Shown one piece after another: positions 1 to 7,562 of a stretch of 64,000 nucleotides of DNA; within the stretch, counting starts at the first letter, position 1; the number at the start of each line of letters is the position of its first letter. This DNA comes from an uncultured Alistipes sp. GTDB lineage: Bacteria > Bacteroidota > Bacteroidia > Bacteroidales > Rikenellaceae. The notes below the pieces were generated by a model. It saw only the letters and a list, made by a program, of their open reading frames with translations, had not been told where the DNA came from and ran no database searches. The position numbers and the translations under genes are program-made. The stretch spans positions 124,001-188,000 of the forward strand of contig NZ_CAJTXD010000005.1 in NCBI RefSeq assembly GCF_910580175.1, read 5' to 3'.

Positions 1-475
1 TTACCCCGGAGAAAGGGGCTGTGATCTTCGTATCTTTCAACAGATCGAGGGCATTCTCATACGCCGACCGGGCCTGCGCGAAACGGGTCTGCGCGGCTTC
101 GGCTTCCTGGCGCGAGACCGCCTGATGGGCCAATAAACGCTGCATGCGCTGCTGCTGCGAACGCGCCTCCTCGAACGCTGAACGCGTGGCGGAGACCTGC
201 AACTCGACATCGCGGGGATCCAACTCGGCCAGCAAGGCTCCCCGCACGACCCGCTCGCCCTGGGCGACGGGAACGTCGAGCACCTGTCCTGCGAGCTTGA
301 AAGCCAGGTTCACGGCATCGTCGGGCGTAGCCATACCGGCGAAGTCCTTGCGGATGGAGGCGGCATCGGCCGCCACGGCGACCTTCACAGGACGGATCGC
401 ATCGGCAGAAACCGACGACCGACGGCCGCAGCCGGCAAAGGCCAACAACGACATCGAAAAAGCAAGAACACGCAT
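1..475 (-). CDS. RND efflux periplasmic adaptor (membrane fusion) lipoprotein, 3' end cut by window edge
   Basis: The 158 visible residues are the N-terminal part of a HlyD/AcrA-type adaptor that links an inner-membrane RND pump to an outer-membrane channel. A lipoprotein signal with Cys at residue 16 (AFAGC) is followed by a first beta strand region (DFAGMATPDDAVNLAFKLAG), the lipoyl half-motif (GERVVRGALLAELDPRDVEL) and a Gln/Ala-rich alpha-helical hairpin at about residues 80-145. The sequence ends in ITAPFSG, which in this family begins the second lipoyl half, so the barrel and membrane-proximal domains lie beyond position 1. The ATG at 475 is chosen because it gives the complete lipobox. 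The gene is last in the minus-strand series but 62 bases separate it from the preceding gene. Family call is secure; pump substrate unknown. Confidence 0.85.
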   Translation of the reverse strand, partial: MRVLAFSMSLLAFAGCGRRSSVSADAIRPVKVAVAADAASIRKDFAGMATPDDAVNLAFKLAGQVLDVPVAQGERVVRGALLAELDPRDVELQVSATRSAFEEARSQQQRMQRLLAHQAVSRQEAEAAQTRFAQARSAYENALDLLKDTKITAPFSGV

Positions 476-537
476 ACGAAAAAAGTTGACTTCGCATTCG
501 GAAGTCAACTTTCATACCACATGCCGGCCGTGCGCCC

Positions 538-1650
538 CTACGGACGAATATCCCGACAATTCATTTTAGCCGAGATCGTTCCGTCATCGAGCACCACCAG
601 CCCATTGCGTGCGCGGAGCATGGTTTTCATGGTCGACGCGTCGATATTGTAACACTTGACCCGCTGCTGGCCGAACATGCGCCACTGCTCGCCATAGAGC
701 GGATCGGGCGTGAGACACACCACGAGCGCCCCCTGCGCGACAGCGTGCGCCGCCAACTGCTCCATGCGCCGTGCGCAGCGCCGTGAGAGCCGATCGAACT
801 GCGTGACGCACAACATATAGACTCGTCCGGGAGTAGCCAGCACCCGCTCCGTGGCATCGCCCTCGACATCGCGCAACGAAAACTCGCTGATGAGAGGTCG
901 CATCACGGACGCCTCCTCCGAAACACGGGTATCGACCCATTCCCACTTGTCGGTATCCTGCCAGGCGGTATCGTCCAACGAGAACTCGCGCAGCCGCCCG
1001 GTCTCGCGGTTGCGGTAGACGAGCACCGTTTCCACCTCGCCCTGTCCGCTTTCGGGAGCCTGCATCGCCTCACGGATATTGACTCCGACCTTATAAGGCA
1101 AAAAATCGATCAACGGCAAATGCCGGTAACAATAATACCCCAAATACATCGACATGACGAAGAACGTACAGGTCAACATGATCTCCAAGGCGTTGAACGC
1201 GAAAACCTTGTCAGGCCGGTAACGCCACCAGACGACGACCGCCATAGGCAACAACGCAAGATTCTTGAAGAACGTCTGCCACGGCGTGAGTTTCAAAGCC
1301 TCGCCGAAGCAACCGCAATCCTCGACAGGAATCAACGTAGCGCTCAAAAACGTAAGCACAGTAAAAAACGACATCGACAACAAGGCGAAGATCGAGATCA
1401 ACCGGATGCGCACCTTGCACAGCAACATGCACCCCATCATCAACTCGGCACCGCACAACCAGATCGAAAAGGCCATGCTGGCACCCTGCAAGTAGTCCAA
1501 TCCGTAGATCGAGAGGTACTCATTGACCTTCAAAGCCGTACCCCACGGATCGATTACTTTGGTAAAACCCGAGAGCACGAACGTGGCGGCCAACGCCAGC
1601 CGGCAGAGGTTGGCGACGAACTTAAATATCCGACTGGAACGCATGGGCAT
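538..1650 (-). CDS. DoxX/MauE-like membrane protein of the BT_3928 family
   Basis: This is a protein of about 370 residues with four predicted membrane segments in its first 175 residues and a soluble C-terminal half. The conserved ValGluAspCysGlyCysPheGlyGlu segment near residue 112, followed by LTPWQTFFKN, matches the DoxX/MauE-type domain found in Bacteroidales BT_3928-like proteins; such cysteine pairs are associated with thiol redox chemistry. The C-terminal half (ending CRDIRP) has no motif I recognise, although its layout resembles a degenerate thioredoxin-like fold. The start codon lies inside the end of tmk, and the next in-frame ATG at 1644 is equally possible. The overlap implies co-translation with tmk. 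Molecular function is not established. Confidence 0.75.
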   Translation of the reverse strand: MPMRSSRIFKFVANLCRLALAATFVLSGFTKVIDPWGTALKVNEYLSIYGLDYLQGASMAFSIWLCGAELMMGCMLLCKVRIRLISIFALLSMSFFTVLTFLSATLIPVEDCGCFGEALKLTPWQTFFKNLALLPMAVVVWWRYRPDKVFAFNALEIMLTCTFFVMSMYLGYYCYRHLPLIDFLPYKVGVNIREAMQAPESGQGEVETVLVYRNRETGRLREFSLDDTAWQDTDKWEWVDTRVSEEASVMRPLISEFSLRDVEGDATERVLATPGRVYMLCVTQFDRLSRRCARRMEQLAAHAVAQGALVVCLTPDPLYGEQWRMFGQQRVKCYNIDASTMKTMLRARNGLVVLDDGTISAKMNCRDIRP

Positions 1651-2326
1651 CAAGCAAAGGTTTCAACGAATCATGTATCTTGGCGAAAATTCCATCGGGC
1701 GTCTCCATATTCCCTTGCGCATCGCAGCAGTCGACCACGCGCAACGCCGGATCGGCGGCCGCAGCATCGAGGTAGACCTCGCGGACGGCCTGCTGGAGTG
1801 CGAGCGACGACTCGTGGATGTCCTCGGCGCCATGCAGATAGGCGCGGTCGTCGCCCTCGCGCACAGCGGAGAGCTTGCGCTCGGTAAACGAAAACGGCAC
1901 GTCGAGAAAGAGCGAGAGATCGGGCCGCGGAAGGTCGTTGTGCCCGAACTCCAGGTCGAGAATCCACCGGGCCAACTGCCGGCGCGGCTCGCCCTGGGGC
2001 AACTTGGCACACTGGAACCCGACGTTGGAGTAGACATAACGATCGAGGATCACGGCCTTGCCCTGCCCGAGCCATTCCCGGATCCGGGGCGCGGCCTCGG
2101 CCCGGTCACCGGCGAAAAGGAGTGCGACCAAGTAAGGATCGACCTGATCGACCCCGCCGAACTCGCCCCTCAAAAAACGGGCGATCAACTCGCCGTAGAC
2201 GGGTGCGTCGAAACGCGGGAAGTGGACATAGGCGCTCTCGACGCCCTGCCGGGCGAACAACTCGCGCAGCAAGGCGATCTGCGTCGACTTGCCGGCACCG
2301 TCCAAACCTTCGAGTACAATAAACAT
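1622..2326 (-). CDS. tmk: dTMP (thymidylate) kinase
   Basis: Phosphorylates dTMP to dTDP with ATP in the cytoplasm, an essential step in dTTP synthesis. The P-loop GLDGAGKST sits at residues 7-15, the DRY motif at 95-97 (LDRYVYSN), and LFLDVP follows as the usual strand after the lid region. At 234 residues it is slightly longer than typical enzymes of about 210. It lies 24 bases downstream of sufS and overlaps the DoxX-like gene by about 29 bases, so it probably reads from the suf transcript. Nothing in the sequence suggests loss of function. Confidence 0.95.
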   Translation of the reverse strand: MFIVLEGLDGAGKSTQIALLRELFARQGVESAYVHFPRFDAPVYGELIARFLRGEFGGVDQVDPYLVALLFAGDRAEAAPRIREWLGQGKAVILDRYVYSNVGFQCAKLPQGEPRRQLARWILDLEFGHNDLPRPDLSLFLDVPFSFTERKLSAVREGDDRAYLHGAEDIHESSLALQQAVREVYLDAAAADPALRVVDCCDAQGNMETPDGIFAKIHDSLKPLLDAHAFQSDI

Positions 2327-2350
2327 CCGGTTGCTTCTTTAATTTGGGTT

Positions 2351-3568
2351 CTATCGCAACATCCGCACTGCACGCTGTACGCCCTCGGCCAAAGCGTCGG
2401 CCTCGGCGAGCGTATTGTACATGGCGAACGAAGCACGGCACATGCCCGTAGTGCCGAAATGGGTCATTACCGGCTCAGCGCAATGCTGTCCGGTACGCAC
2501 GGCGATGCCGAGTTTGTCGAGGATCATCCCCAGGTCGTAAGGGTGCACCCCCTCGACGTTGAACGAGAGGATGGCGCACTTGTCCGGAGTCCGGCCATAG
2601 ATGCGCAATCCCTCGACCTCGCGCAAACGCGCCTCGGCATGGCGCAGCAGGGCGCTTTCGTGGGCCTCGATCTCGGCGGGATCGAAACGCTGCATGAAAC
2701 CGACCGCCTCGCCCAATCCGATGGCACCCACGAAGTTGGCGGTTCCGGCCTCGAACCGGAACGGCACGGGCGCGAAAGTGGTGCGTTCGAAAGTCACGCG
2801 ATCGACCATATCGCCGCCGCCCATGAACGGAGGCATGGCATCGAGCAAGGCTCGCTTGCCATACAAGACGCCGATGCCGGTGGGGCCGTAGAGTTTGTGG
2901 CCCGAGAAGGCATAGAAATCGCAATCCAAAGCCTGCACATCGATGCCGCCATGCACGGCGCCCTGACAACCGTCGACTACAACGACGGCGCCGACAGCAT
3001 GGGCGGCCGCAACGACGGGCCTCAGATCGGGCCGTGTGCCGAGCGTATTGGAAGCCTGCGTGACGGCGACGACACGCGTACGCCCGTCGACAAGCTCCCC
3101 GAGCAACTCGGTGCGCAAGCGTCCGGTCTCGTCGAACGGCAAAACGCGGATGTCGGCCCCCTTGCGCTGGGCCAGCAACTGCCACGGCACGATGTTGGAG
3201 TGGTGCTCCAACTCGCTGACGACGATATTATCGCCCGCGCTGACGAACTTGTCGCCCCAGGCATAGGCCACCGTATTGAGCGATGCCGTGGCGCCCGACG
3301 TGAAAACGATCTCCTCCTTGGCGGCGGCACCGATCCATGCGGCGATCCGCGCCCGGGCCGCCTCGTACAACTCGGTGGCCTCCTCCGAAAGAAAATGCAC
3401 GCCCCGGTGAATGTTGGCATTCTGCTCGCGGTGCAGCCGGTCGACGGCCTCGATGACCTGCAACGGCTTCTGCGCCGTAGCGCCGCTGTCCAGATAGACC
3501 AGCGGCTTGCCGTAGACCTTGCACCCCAAAATGGGGAACTCCTCGCGTATCTTATCGACTTCGAACAT
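2351..3568 (-). CDS. sufS: SufS-type cysteine desulfurase
   Basis: A 405-residue class-II (SufS/CsdA type) PLP-dependent desulfurase that supplies persulfide sulfur for Fe-S cluster assembly. The PLP-binding lysine is in SGHKLYGPTGIG near residue 225. The catalytic cysteine lies in RTGQHCAEP near residue 363, in the short loop typical of SufS rather than IscS. ELEHHSNIVPW (about 120) and VDGCQGAVH (about 199) are the conserved cofactor-pocket segments. It starts one base after the sufD stop. No SufE or SufU gene is visible beside it, so the sulfur shuttle partner must be encoded elsewhere. Confidence 0.96.
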   Translation of the reverse strand: MFEVDKIREEFPILGCKVYGKPLVYLDSGATAQKPLQVIEAVDRLHREQNANIHRGVHFLSEEATELYEAARARIAAWIGAAAKEEIVFTSGATASLNTVAYAWGDKFVSAGDNIVVSELEHHSNIVPWQLLAQRKGADIRVLPFDETGRLRTELLGELVDGRTRVVAVTQASNTLGTRPDLRPVVAAAHAVGAVVVVDGCQGAVHGGIDVQALDCDFYAFSGHKLYGPTGIGVLYGKRALLDAMPPFMGGGDMVDRVTFERTTFAPVPFRFEAGTANFVGAIGLGEAVGFMQRFDPAEIEAHESALLRHAEARLREVEGLRIYGRTPDKCAILSFNVEGVHPYDLGMILDKLGIAVRTGQHCAEPVMTHFGTTGMCRASFAMYNTLAEADALAEGVQRAVRMLR

Positions 3569-3569
3569 C

Positions 3570-4397
3570 CTACATCATCTCCATTTTACGGGCGACGACC
3601 TCCATGAGCGCCTCGCCCAACTCTTCGACGCCGCAGCGCCGCACCACGTCGCCGGCAAAACCCTCGATCTGCAACCGCCGGGCCTGCGCCAAACTCAAAC
3701 CGCGCTGCCGCATGTAGAGGATCGCCTCGGAGTCCATCTGTCCGACCGTGGCGCCGTGGGAACACTTCACGTCGTCGGCGTAAATCTCCAACTGCGGCTC
3801 GGCGACGATGCGCGCCGCCTCGCTCAACAAGATATTGCGGCTCTGCTGCCGGGCATCGGTGCGCTGGGCGTCGGGGGCGACGTAAACCAAGCCGTGGAAC
3901 TCGCCGACGGCGCTGCCGCCCGCGATGCCCTTGACCAACGAATCGCTGCTGCAATCGGCCGCGCGGTGCTCGGTGCGCAGCTCCATGACGCAATGCTCGC
4001 TATCCGCGGCGAGAAAAAGTCCGCCCATCCTGCTGACGGCATGCGCCCCGTTCAAACCGATCTTATAGATCGCATTGGCACTTGTGGCCTGCACGGCTGT
4101 CATGCAACAAACGCTATCGGCCGCCTGCTCGACAACGACTTCGGCGAACGCCTCGGCCAAGAAAAGATGGGTAAGCTCCAACCGGGAGCCGCCCTCCAAC
4201 AAGAAAGAAAGCGACGAGGCCAACGGCTTTTCGTGCACGACGACAAACCGGGCCGCCACCCCAGCGGCAACCTCGATGCACAACTTGCGGGGATCGACGG
4301 CAACGAAAGGCTGCGCGGCACCGGCATCGGCTCCGATGCGGAACTGCTCGCCCGCGACGGTCGCGAACCGGCGAATCGTATCGGTAATGGCGGCCAT
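3570..4397 (-). CDS. sufD: SufD, Fe-S cluster scaffold subunit, short form
   Basis: Partner of SufB in the SufBC2D scaffold. The diagnostic C-terminal segment DDVKCSHGATVGQMD is present at about residues 208-222, with the His (214) that corresponds to the key SufD histidine, and the usual helical tail (RQRGLSLAQARRLQIEGFAGDVV) follows. At 275 residues it is much shorter than familiar SufD proteins of about 420-450. The N-terminal helical region is essentially missing and the protein begins almost directly in the beta-helix core. The ATG shares its A with the sufC stop (TAATG), which supports this start and argues against a frameshift upstream. Probably a naturally compact SufD rather than a pseudogene. 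Confidence 0.88.
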   Translation of the reverse strand: MAAITDTIRRFATVAGEQFRIGADAGAAQPFVAVDPRKLCIEVAAGVAARFVVVHEKPLASSLSFLLEGGSRLELTHLFLAEAFAEVVVEQAADSVCCMTAVQATSANAIYKIGLNGAHAVSRMGGLFLAADSEHCVMELRTEHRAADCSSDSLVKGIAGGSAVGEFHGLVYVAPDAQRTDARQQSRNILLSEAARIVAEPQLEIYADDVKCSHGATVGQMDSEAILYMRQRGLSLAQARRLQIEGFAGDVVRRCGVEELGEALMEVVARKMEMM

Positions 4398-5149
4398 TAT
4401 TCCTTATAATCGTTTATCAACCAATCGTACCCTTCCTTTTCGAGCTTGAGCGCTAAAGTCTTGTCGCCCGAATGGATGATCCGCCCCTTGTAGAGGACGT
4501 GCACCACATCGGGAACGATGTAATCCAACAAACGCTGGTAATGGGTAATGACGACAGTAGCATTCTGGGGAGTATGGAGCTTCGTCACGCCCGTAGCGAC
4601 GATGCGCAGGGCATCGATATCCAGACCCGAATCGGTTTCGTCGAGGATGGCGAGCTGGGGATCGAGCATGGCCATCTGGAAAATCTCGTTCTTCTTCTTC
4701 TCGCCGCCCGAGAACCCCTCGTTGACGGCGCGCGACGTGAGCTTGGCATCCAACTCGACAACTGCGCTTTTCTCTCGCATGAGCTTGAGGAACTCCGCAG
4801 CCGACAAAGGCTCCTGGCCGCGGAACTTGCGCTGCTCGTTGACAGCCAACTTCATGAAATTGGCCATCGTGACACCGGGAATCTCGACGGGATACTGAAA
4901 CCCGAGGAACAATCCTGCACGGGCACGATCCTCGATGGACATAGCCAGCAAATCCTGCCCCAAGAAAGTAGCGGAACCTTCCGTGACGGTAAACTTTTCA
5001 TTACCGGCCAACACCGACGCCAAAGTAGACTTACCCGAACCATTAGGCCCCATGATGGCATGCACCTCGCCGGCCTTGACCTCGAAGTCGATGCCCCGCA
5101 AAATCTCCTTGTCGTCGACCGACGCATGTAAATTCTTAACGCTCAACAT
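4397..5149 (-). CDS. sufC: SufC, Fe-S assembly ATPase
   Basis: A 250-residue ABC-type ATPase that drives conformational change of the SufB-SufD scaffold. Walker A GPNGSGKS is at 34-41, the signature is FSGGEKKK at 146-153 (the SufC-specific form), and Walker B plus the following region read LAILDETDSGLDIDAL at 167-182. The ATG is clear and lies within the last codons of the upstream flavoprotein gene, with a 7-base overlap. Its stop overlaps the sufD start. No membrane segment, as expected. Confidence 0.96.
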   Translation of the reverse strand: MLSVKNLHASVDDKEILRGIDFEVKAGEVHAIMGPNGSGKSTLASVLAGNEKFTVTEGSATFLGQDLLAMSIEDRARAGLFLGFQYPVEIPGVTMANFMKLAVNEQRKFRGQEPLSAAEFLKLMREKSAVVELDAKLTSRAVNEGFSGGEKKKNEIFQMAMLDPQLAILDETDSGLDIDALRIVATGVTKLHTPQNATVVITHYQRLLDYIVPDVVHVLYKGRIIHSGDKTLALKLEKEGYDWLINDYKE

Positions 5150-5733
5150 ATCTTTTTTGCCAATTTCTTACATTTCATTATCTCCCGCGGCGTCAGCCCG
5201 CCCTGCTTGCGGCAACCGCCCTTGGCCAGGGTGCCGACCACCTTGTAGCCGCTCCACTTGAGAATCTCGCGCACGGCCCGGAACACACCGCCGGTCTGGC
5301 CGAACCAAACGTTGAACGGCCACACCGTATTGCAAGCAGAGACCACGACGGCCCGTTTGCCCCGGTGCAACGGCACGGGTATTCCGTTCTCCCGCTCGCC
5401 CATCATCACATAGACCACCCGGTCGAACAACACTTTCAATTCGCCCGTCATATTACCCCAATAACAAGGCGATCCGACGACGAGCGCGTCGGCATCGCGC
5501 AACAATTCGGCAACACGGTGCGCATCGTCTTCCGGGAGCACGCAGCGTCCGAGCGTGCGGCAGCGCATGCACCCCGTGCAAGGCTTTACCTGCAAGTCGT
5601 GGACGAAGAACTCCTCGGCCCGGCACTGCTCCGGCAGATGGGCCGCAACATGCCCCAGCATCTGCGACACCACGCCCCCGCGGCGCGGGCTTCCGTTCAA
5701 CACGACGATTTTCATCTCCGAGTCCCGCATCAT
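5143..5733 (-). CDS. Flavodoxin-fold NAD(P)H oxidoreductase with a four-cysteine Isf-like motif, embedded in the suf operon
   Basis: About 196 residues with an NADPH-dependent FMN reductase/flavodoxin-like fold: a phosphate-binding loop LNGSPRRGG at 12-20 and the FMN-site segment VGSPCYWGNMTGELKVLFDR near 85-104. Between them PCTGCMRC...RC places cysteines at 52, 55, 58 and 64. This compact C-x2-C-x2-C-x5-C arrangement resembles archaeal-type iron-sulfur flavoproteins that carry a 4Fe-4S cluster. The ATG at 5733 is chosen because it overlaps the sufB stop (ATGA) and has GGAGGGG about 7 bases upstream; ATG at 5730 or 5715 would also work. It sits between sufB and sufC and overlaps both. That position suggests a redox role in cluster assembly (inference); exact function unknown. 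Confidence 0.8.
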   Translation of the reverse strand: MMRDSEMKIVVLNGSPRRGGVVSQMLGHVAAHLPEQCRAEEFFVHDLQVKPCTGCMRCRTLGRCVLPEDDAHRVAELLRDADALVVGSPCYWGNMTGELKVLFDRVVYVMMGERENGIPVPLHRGKRAVVVSACNTVWPFNVWFGQTGGVFRAVREILKWSGYKVVGTLAKGGCRKQGGLTPREIMKCKKLAKKIC

Positions 5734-7175
5734 CCTACCGACCCCTCCAGACTGAGAGCCAACAATTTTTGCGCCTCGACGGCGAACTCCATAGGCAACT
5801 TGGCCAACACCTCGCGGGCATAGCCGTTGACGATCAATCCGACGGCATCCTCGGTCGAAAGACCGCGCTGGTTGCAATAGAAGAGCTGGTCGTCGGAAAT
5901 CTTGGATGTCGTGGCCTCATGCTCCACGACGGCCGAACGGTTGCGGCAATCGATGACGGGGAACGTATGCGCACCGCACCGATCGCCGATCAACAACGAA
6001 TCGCACTGCGAATAGTTGCGGGCGCCCTCGGCGCCCTTGCCCACACGGACCAAACCACGATAGGAATTCTGGCTGCGACCGGCCGAAATGCCCTTGGAAA
6101 CGATGCGGCTGCGCGTATTGCGCCCGATATGAATCATCTTGGTGCCGGTATCGGCCTGCTGGAAGTTGTTGGTCATGGCCACGGAGTAAAACTCGCCGAC
6201 AGAATGATCGCCTGCGAGAATGCAACTGGGATATTTCCACGTGATGGCCGAACCGGTTTCGACCTGCGTCCACGAAAGGCGCGCATTTTCACGGCAAATG
6301 CCACGCTTGGTAACGAAATTATAGATACCGCCCCGCCCCTCGCGGTCGCCGGGATACCAATTCTGCACGGTGGAATACTTGACCTCGGCGTTTTTCTCGA
6401 CGATGATCTCGACAACGGCGGCATGCAACTGGTTTTCGTCGCGCTGCGGAGCTGTGCACCCCTCCAGATAACTGACATAAGCCCCCTCGTCGGCGACGAT
6501 GAGCGTACGCTCGAACTGGCCTGTGCCGGCGGCGTTGATACGGAAATAAGTGGACAACTCCATGGGACACCGCACCCCCTTGGGGATGTAACAGAACGAC
6601 CCGTCGGAGAAGACGGCGGCGTTCAATGCGGCGTAGAAATTATCGGTATACGGCACGACGCTGCCGAGATATTTCCTGACCAATTCGGGATAATCGCGCA
6701 ACGCTTCGGACATGGAACAAAAAATAATACCCATCCCGGCCAGCGTCTCCTTGAAAGTCGTCTTGACCGAAACGGAATCCATGACGGCATCGACGGCGAC
6801 GCCGGCCAAGGCCATCTGCTCCTCCAGCGGGATGCCGAGTTTGTCGAACGTGCGCTTCAACTCGGGATCGACCTCCTCCATCGACTCCAACTGCTTCTTG
6901 GGCTTGGGCGCCGCATAGTAGATGATGTCCTGAAAATCGATCTCGGGAATCGACAGATGCGCCCACGTCGGCGGATCGAGCGTCAACCAATGCCGGAAAG
7001 CAGCGACACGGCGCTCGGTCATCCACGCCGGCTCGCCCTTCTTGGCGGAAATCAGACGCACGACCTCCTCGTCCAACCCTTTCCGGATCAGTTCGGTATC
7101 GATATCGGACGTAAAACCGTACTTATACTCCTGTTCGCCGATATGCTCCAGCAACTCTTTTTCATTCTCAGCCAT
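5730..7175 (-). CDS. sufB: SufB, Fe-S cluster scaffold subunit
   Basis: A 481-residue scaffold protein on which nascent Fe-S clusters form. Hallmarks are YEGCTAPQRDENQLHAAVVE in the middle, TGSAITWKYPSCIL, SKGISAGRSQNSYRGL, and near the C-terminus QCDSLLIGDRCGAHTFP containing the conserved cysteine implicated in cluster assembly. The ATG at 7175 (MAENEKELLEHIG) is chosen because a Bacteroidetes promoter ends only 17 bases upstream, which excludes longer in-frame starts. First gene of the suf operon; its stop overlaps the flavoprotein start. Confidence 0.96.
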   Translation of the reverse strand: MAENEKELLEHIGEQEYKYGFTSDIDTELIRKGLDEEVVRLISAKKGEPAWMTERRVAAFRHWLTLDPPTWAHLSIPEIDFQDIIYYAAPKPKKQLESMEEVDPELKRTFDKLGIPLEEQMALAGVAVDAVMDSVSVKTTFKETLAGMGIIFCSMSEALRDYPELVRKYLGSVVPYTDNFYAALNAAVFSDGSFCYIPKGVRCPMELSTYFRINAAGTGQFERTLIVADEGAYVSYLEGCTAPQRDENQLHAAVVEIIVEKNAEVKYSTVQNWYPGDREGRGGIYNFVTKRGICRENARLSWTQVETGSAITWKYPSCILAGDHSVGEFYSVAMTNNFQQADTGTKMIHIGRNTRSRIVSKGISAGRSQNSYRGLVRVGKGAEGARNYSQCDSLLIGDRCGAHTFPVIDCRNRSAVVEHEATTSKISDDQLFYCNQRGLSTEDAVGLIVNGYAREVLAKLPMEFAVEAQKLLALSLEGSVG

Positions 7176-7192
7176 AGCTATGGAATATCGTG

Positions 7193-7224
7193 CAAAGATA
7201 CGAAGTGCCGAGCGCAATGCCAAA
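7193..7224 (-). promoter_or_regulatory. Promoter of the suf operon (proximal)
   Basis: On the minus strand the sequence reads TTTG, 20 bases, TATCTTTG, an exact match to the Bacteroidetes primary sigma factor consensus. The -7 box ends 17 bases before the sufB ATG, so the mRNA leader should be only about 10-14 bases. Confidence 0.8.
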
Positions 7225-7264
7225 TAAATTTAACATTGCCGCGGCCGAGTATCTTCGAAGAGGT

Positions 7265-7296
7265 CAAAGATACGAATAAGCGAGGGCAAAAGCAAG
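7265..7296 (-). promoter_or_regulatory. Second, upstream suf promoter
   Basis: CTTG, 20 bases, TATCTTTG on the minus strand. The -7 box is identical to that of the proximal promoter; the -33 box has one mismatch. It would give a leader of about 80 bases. Part of it overlaps the inverted repeat at 7286-7312. Confidence 0.55.
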
Positions 7297-7344
7297 CTCG
7301 CTTGCATTTTGCCGAACGTGAGTATCTTGGGCGCAGCCCAAGAT
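7286..7344. repeat. Pair of inverted repeats upstream of suf promoters
   Basis: First palindrome: GCAAAAGCAAGC (7286-7297) facing GCTTGCATTTTGC (7300-7312), with one extra base and a 2-base centre. Second palindrome: ATCTTGGGC (7324-7332) facing GCCCAAGAT (7336-7344), perfect, with a 3-base loop. They may be a regulator site or part of a dispersed intergenic element; neither has a T-run placing it as a terminator. Confidence 0.6.
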
Positions 7345-7495
7345 GTAAAAATATTCGGCAAAAAAAGCCACCTTGCGTCCCGGCAAATCCCGTTCCACAA
7401 AACGACCGAAGACAAGACAACACCCCAGATACCGCCAAAACCGCAGCATCGATCATAGGCCGTCCGGCCAGAGCATTAGGCAAGCGCCGTTCCCG

Positions 7496-7537
7496 AAAAT
7501 AAAAAACAGGAGGTGCGCAAAAATTCGCGCACCTCCT
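7496..7537 (-). terminator. Intrinsic terminator of the pectin locus
   Basis: A perfect 11-base stem AGGAGGTGCGC (7508-7518) / GCGCACCTCCT (7527-7537) with an 8-base loop. On the minus strand it is followed by GTTTTTTATTTT. It begins 26 bases after the last gene of the pectin locus and separates it from suf. Confidence 0.88.
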
Positions 7538-7562
7538 CGATATGAAAGGAAATCTCAAAGAA

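Larger units (their letters stand above)
7176..7562. other. Intergenic region between the suf operon and the pectin locus
   Basis: These 387 bases contain no convincing gene. They hold two tandem minus-strand promoters for suf, two strong inverted repeats, and the terminator of the pectin locus. Open frames here lack codon bias or recognisable protein features and run through the promoters and hairpins. Confidence 0.75.
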
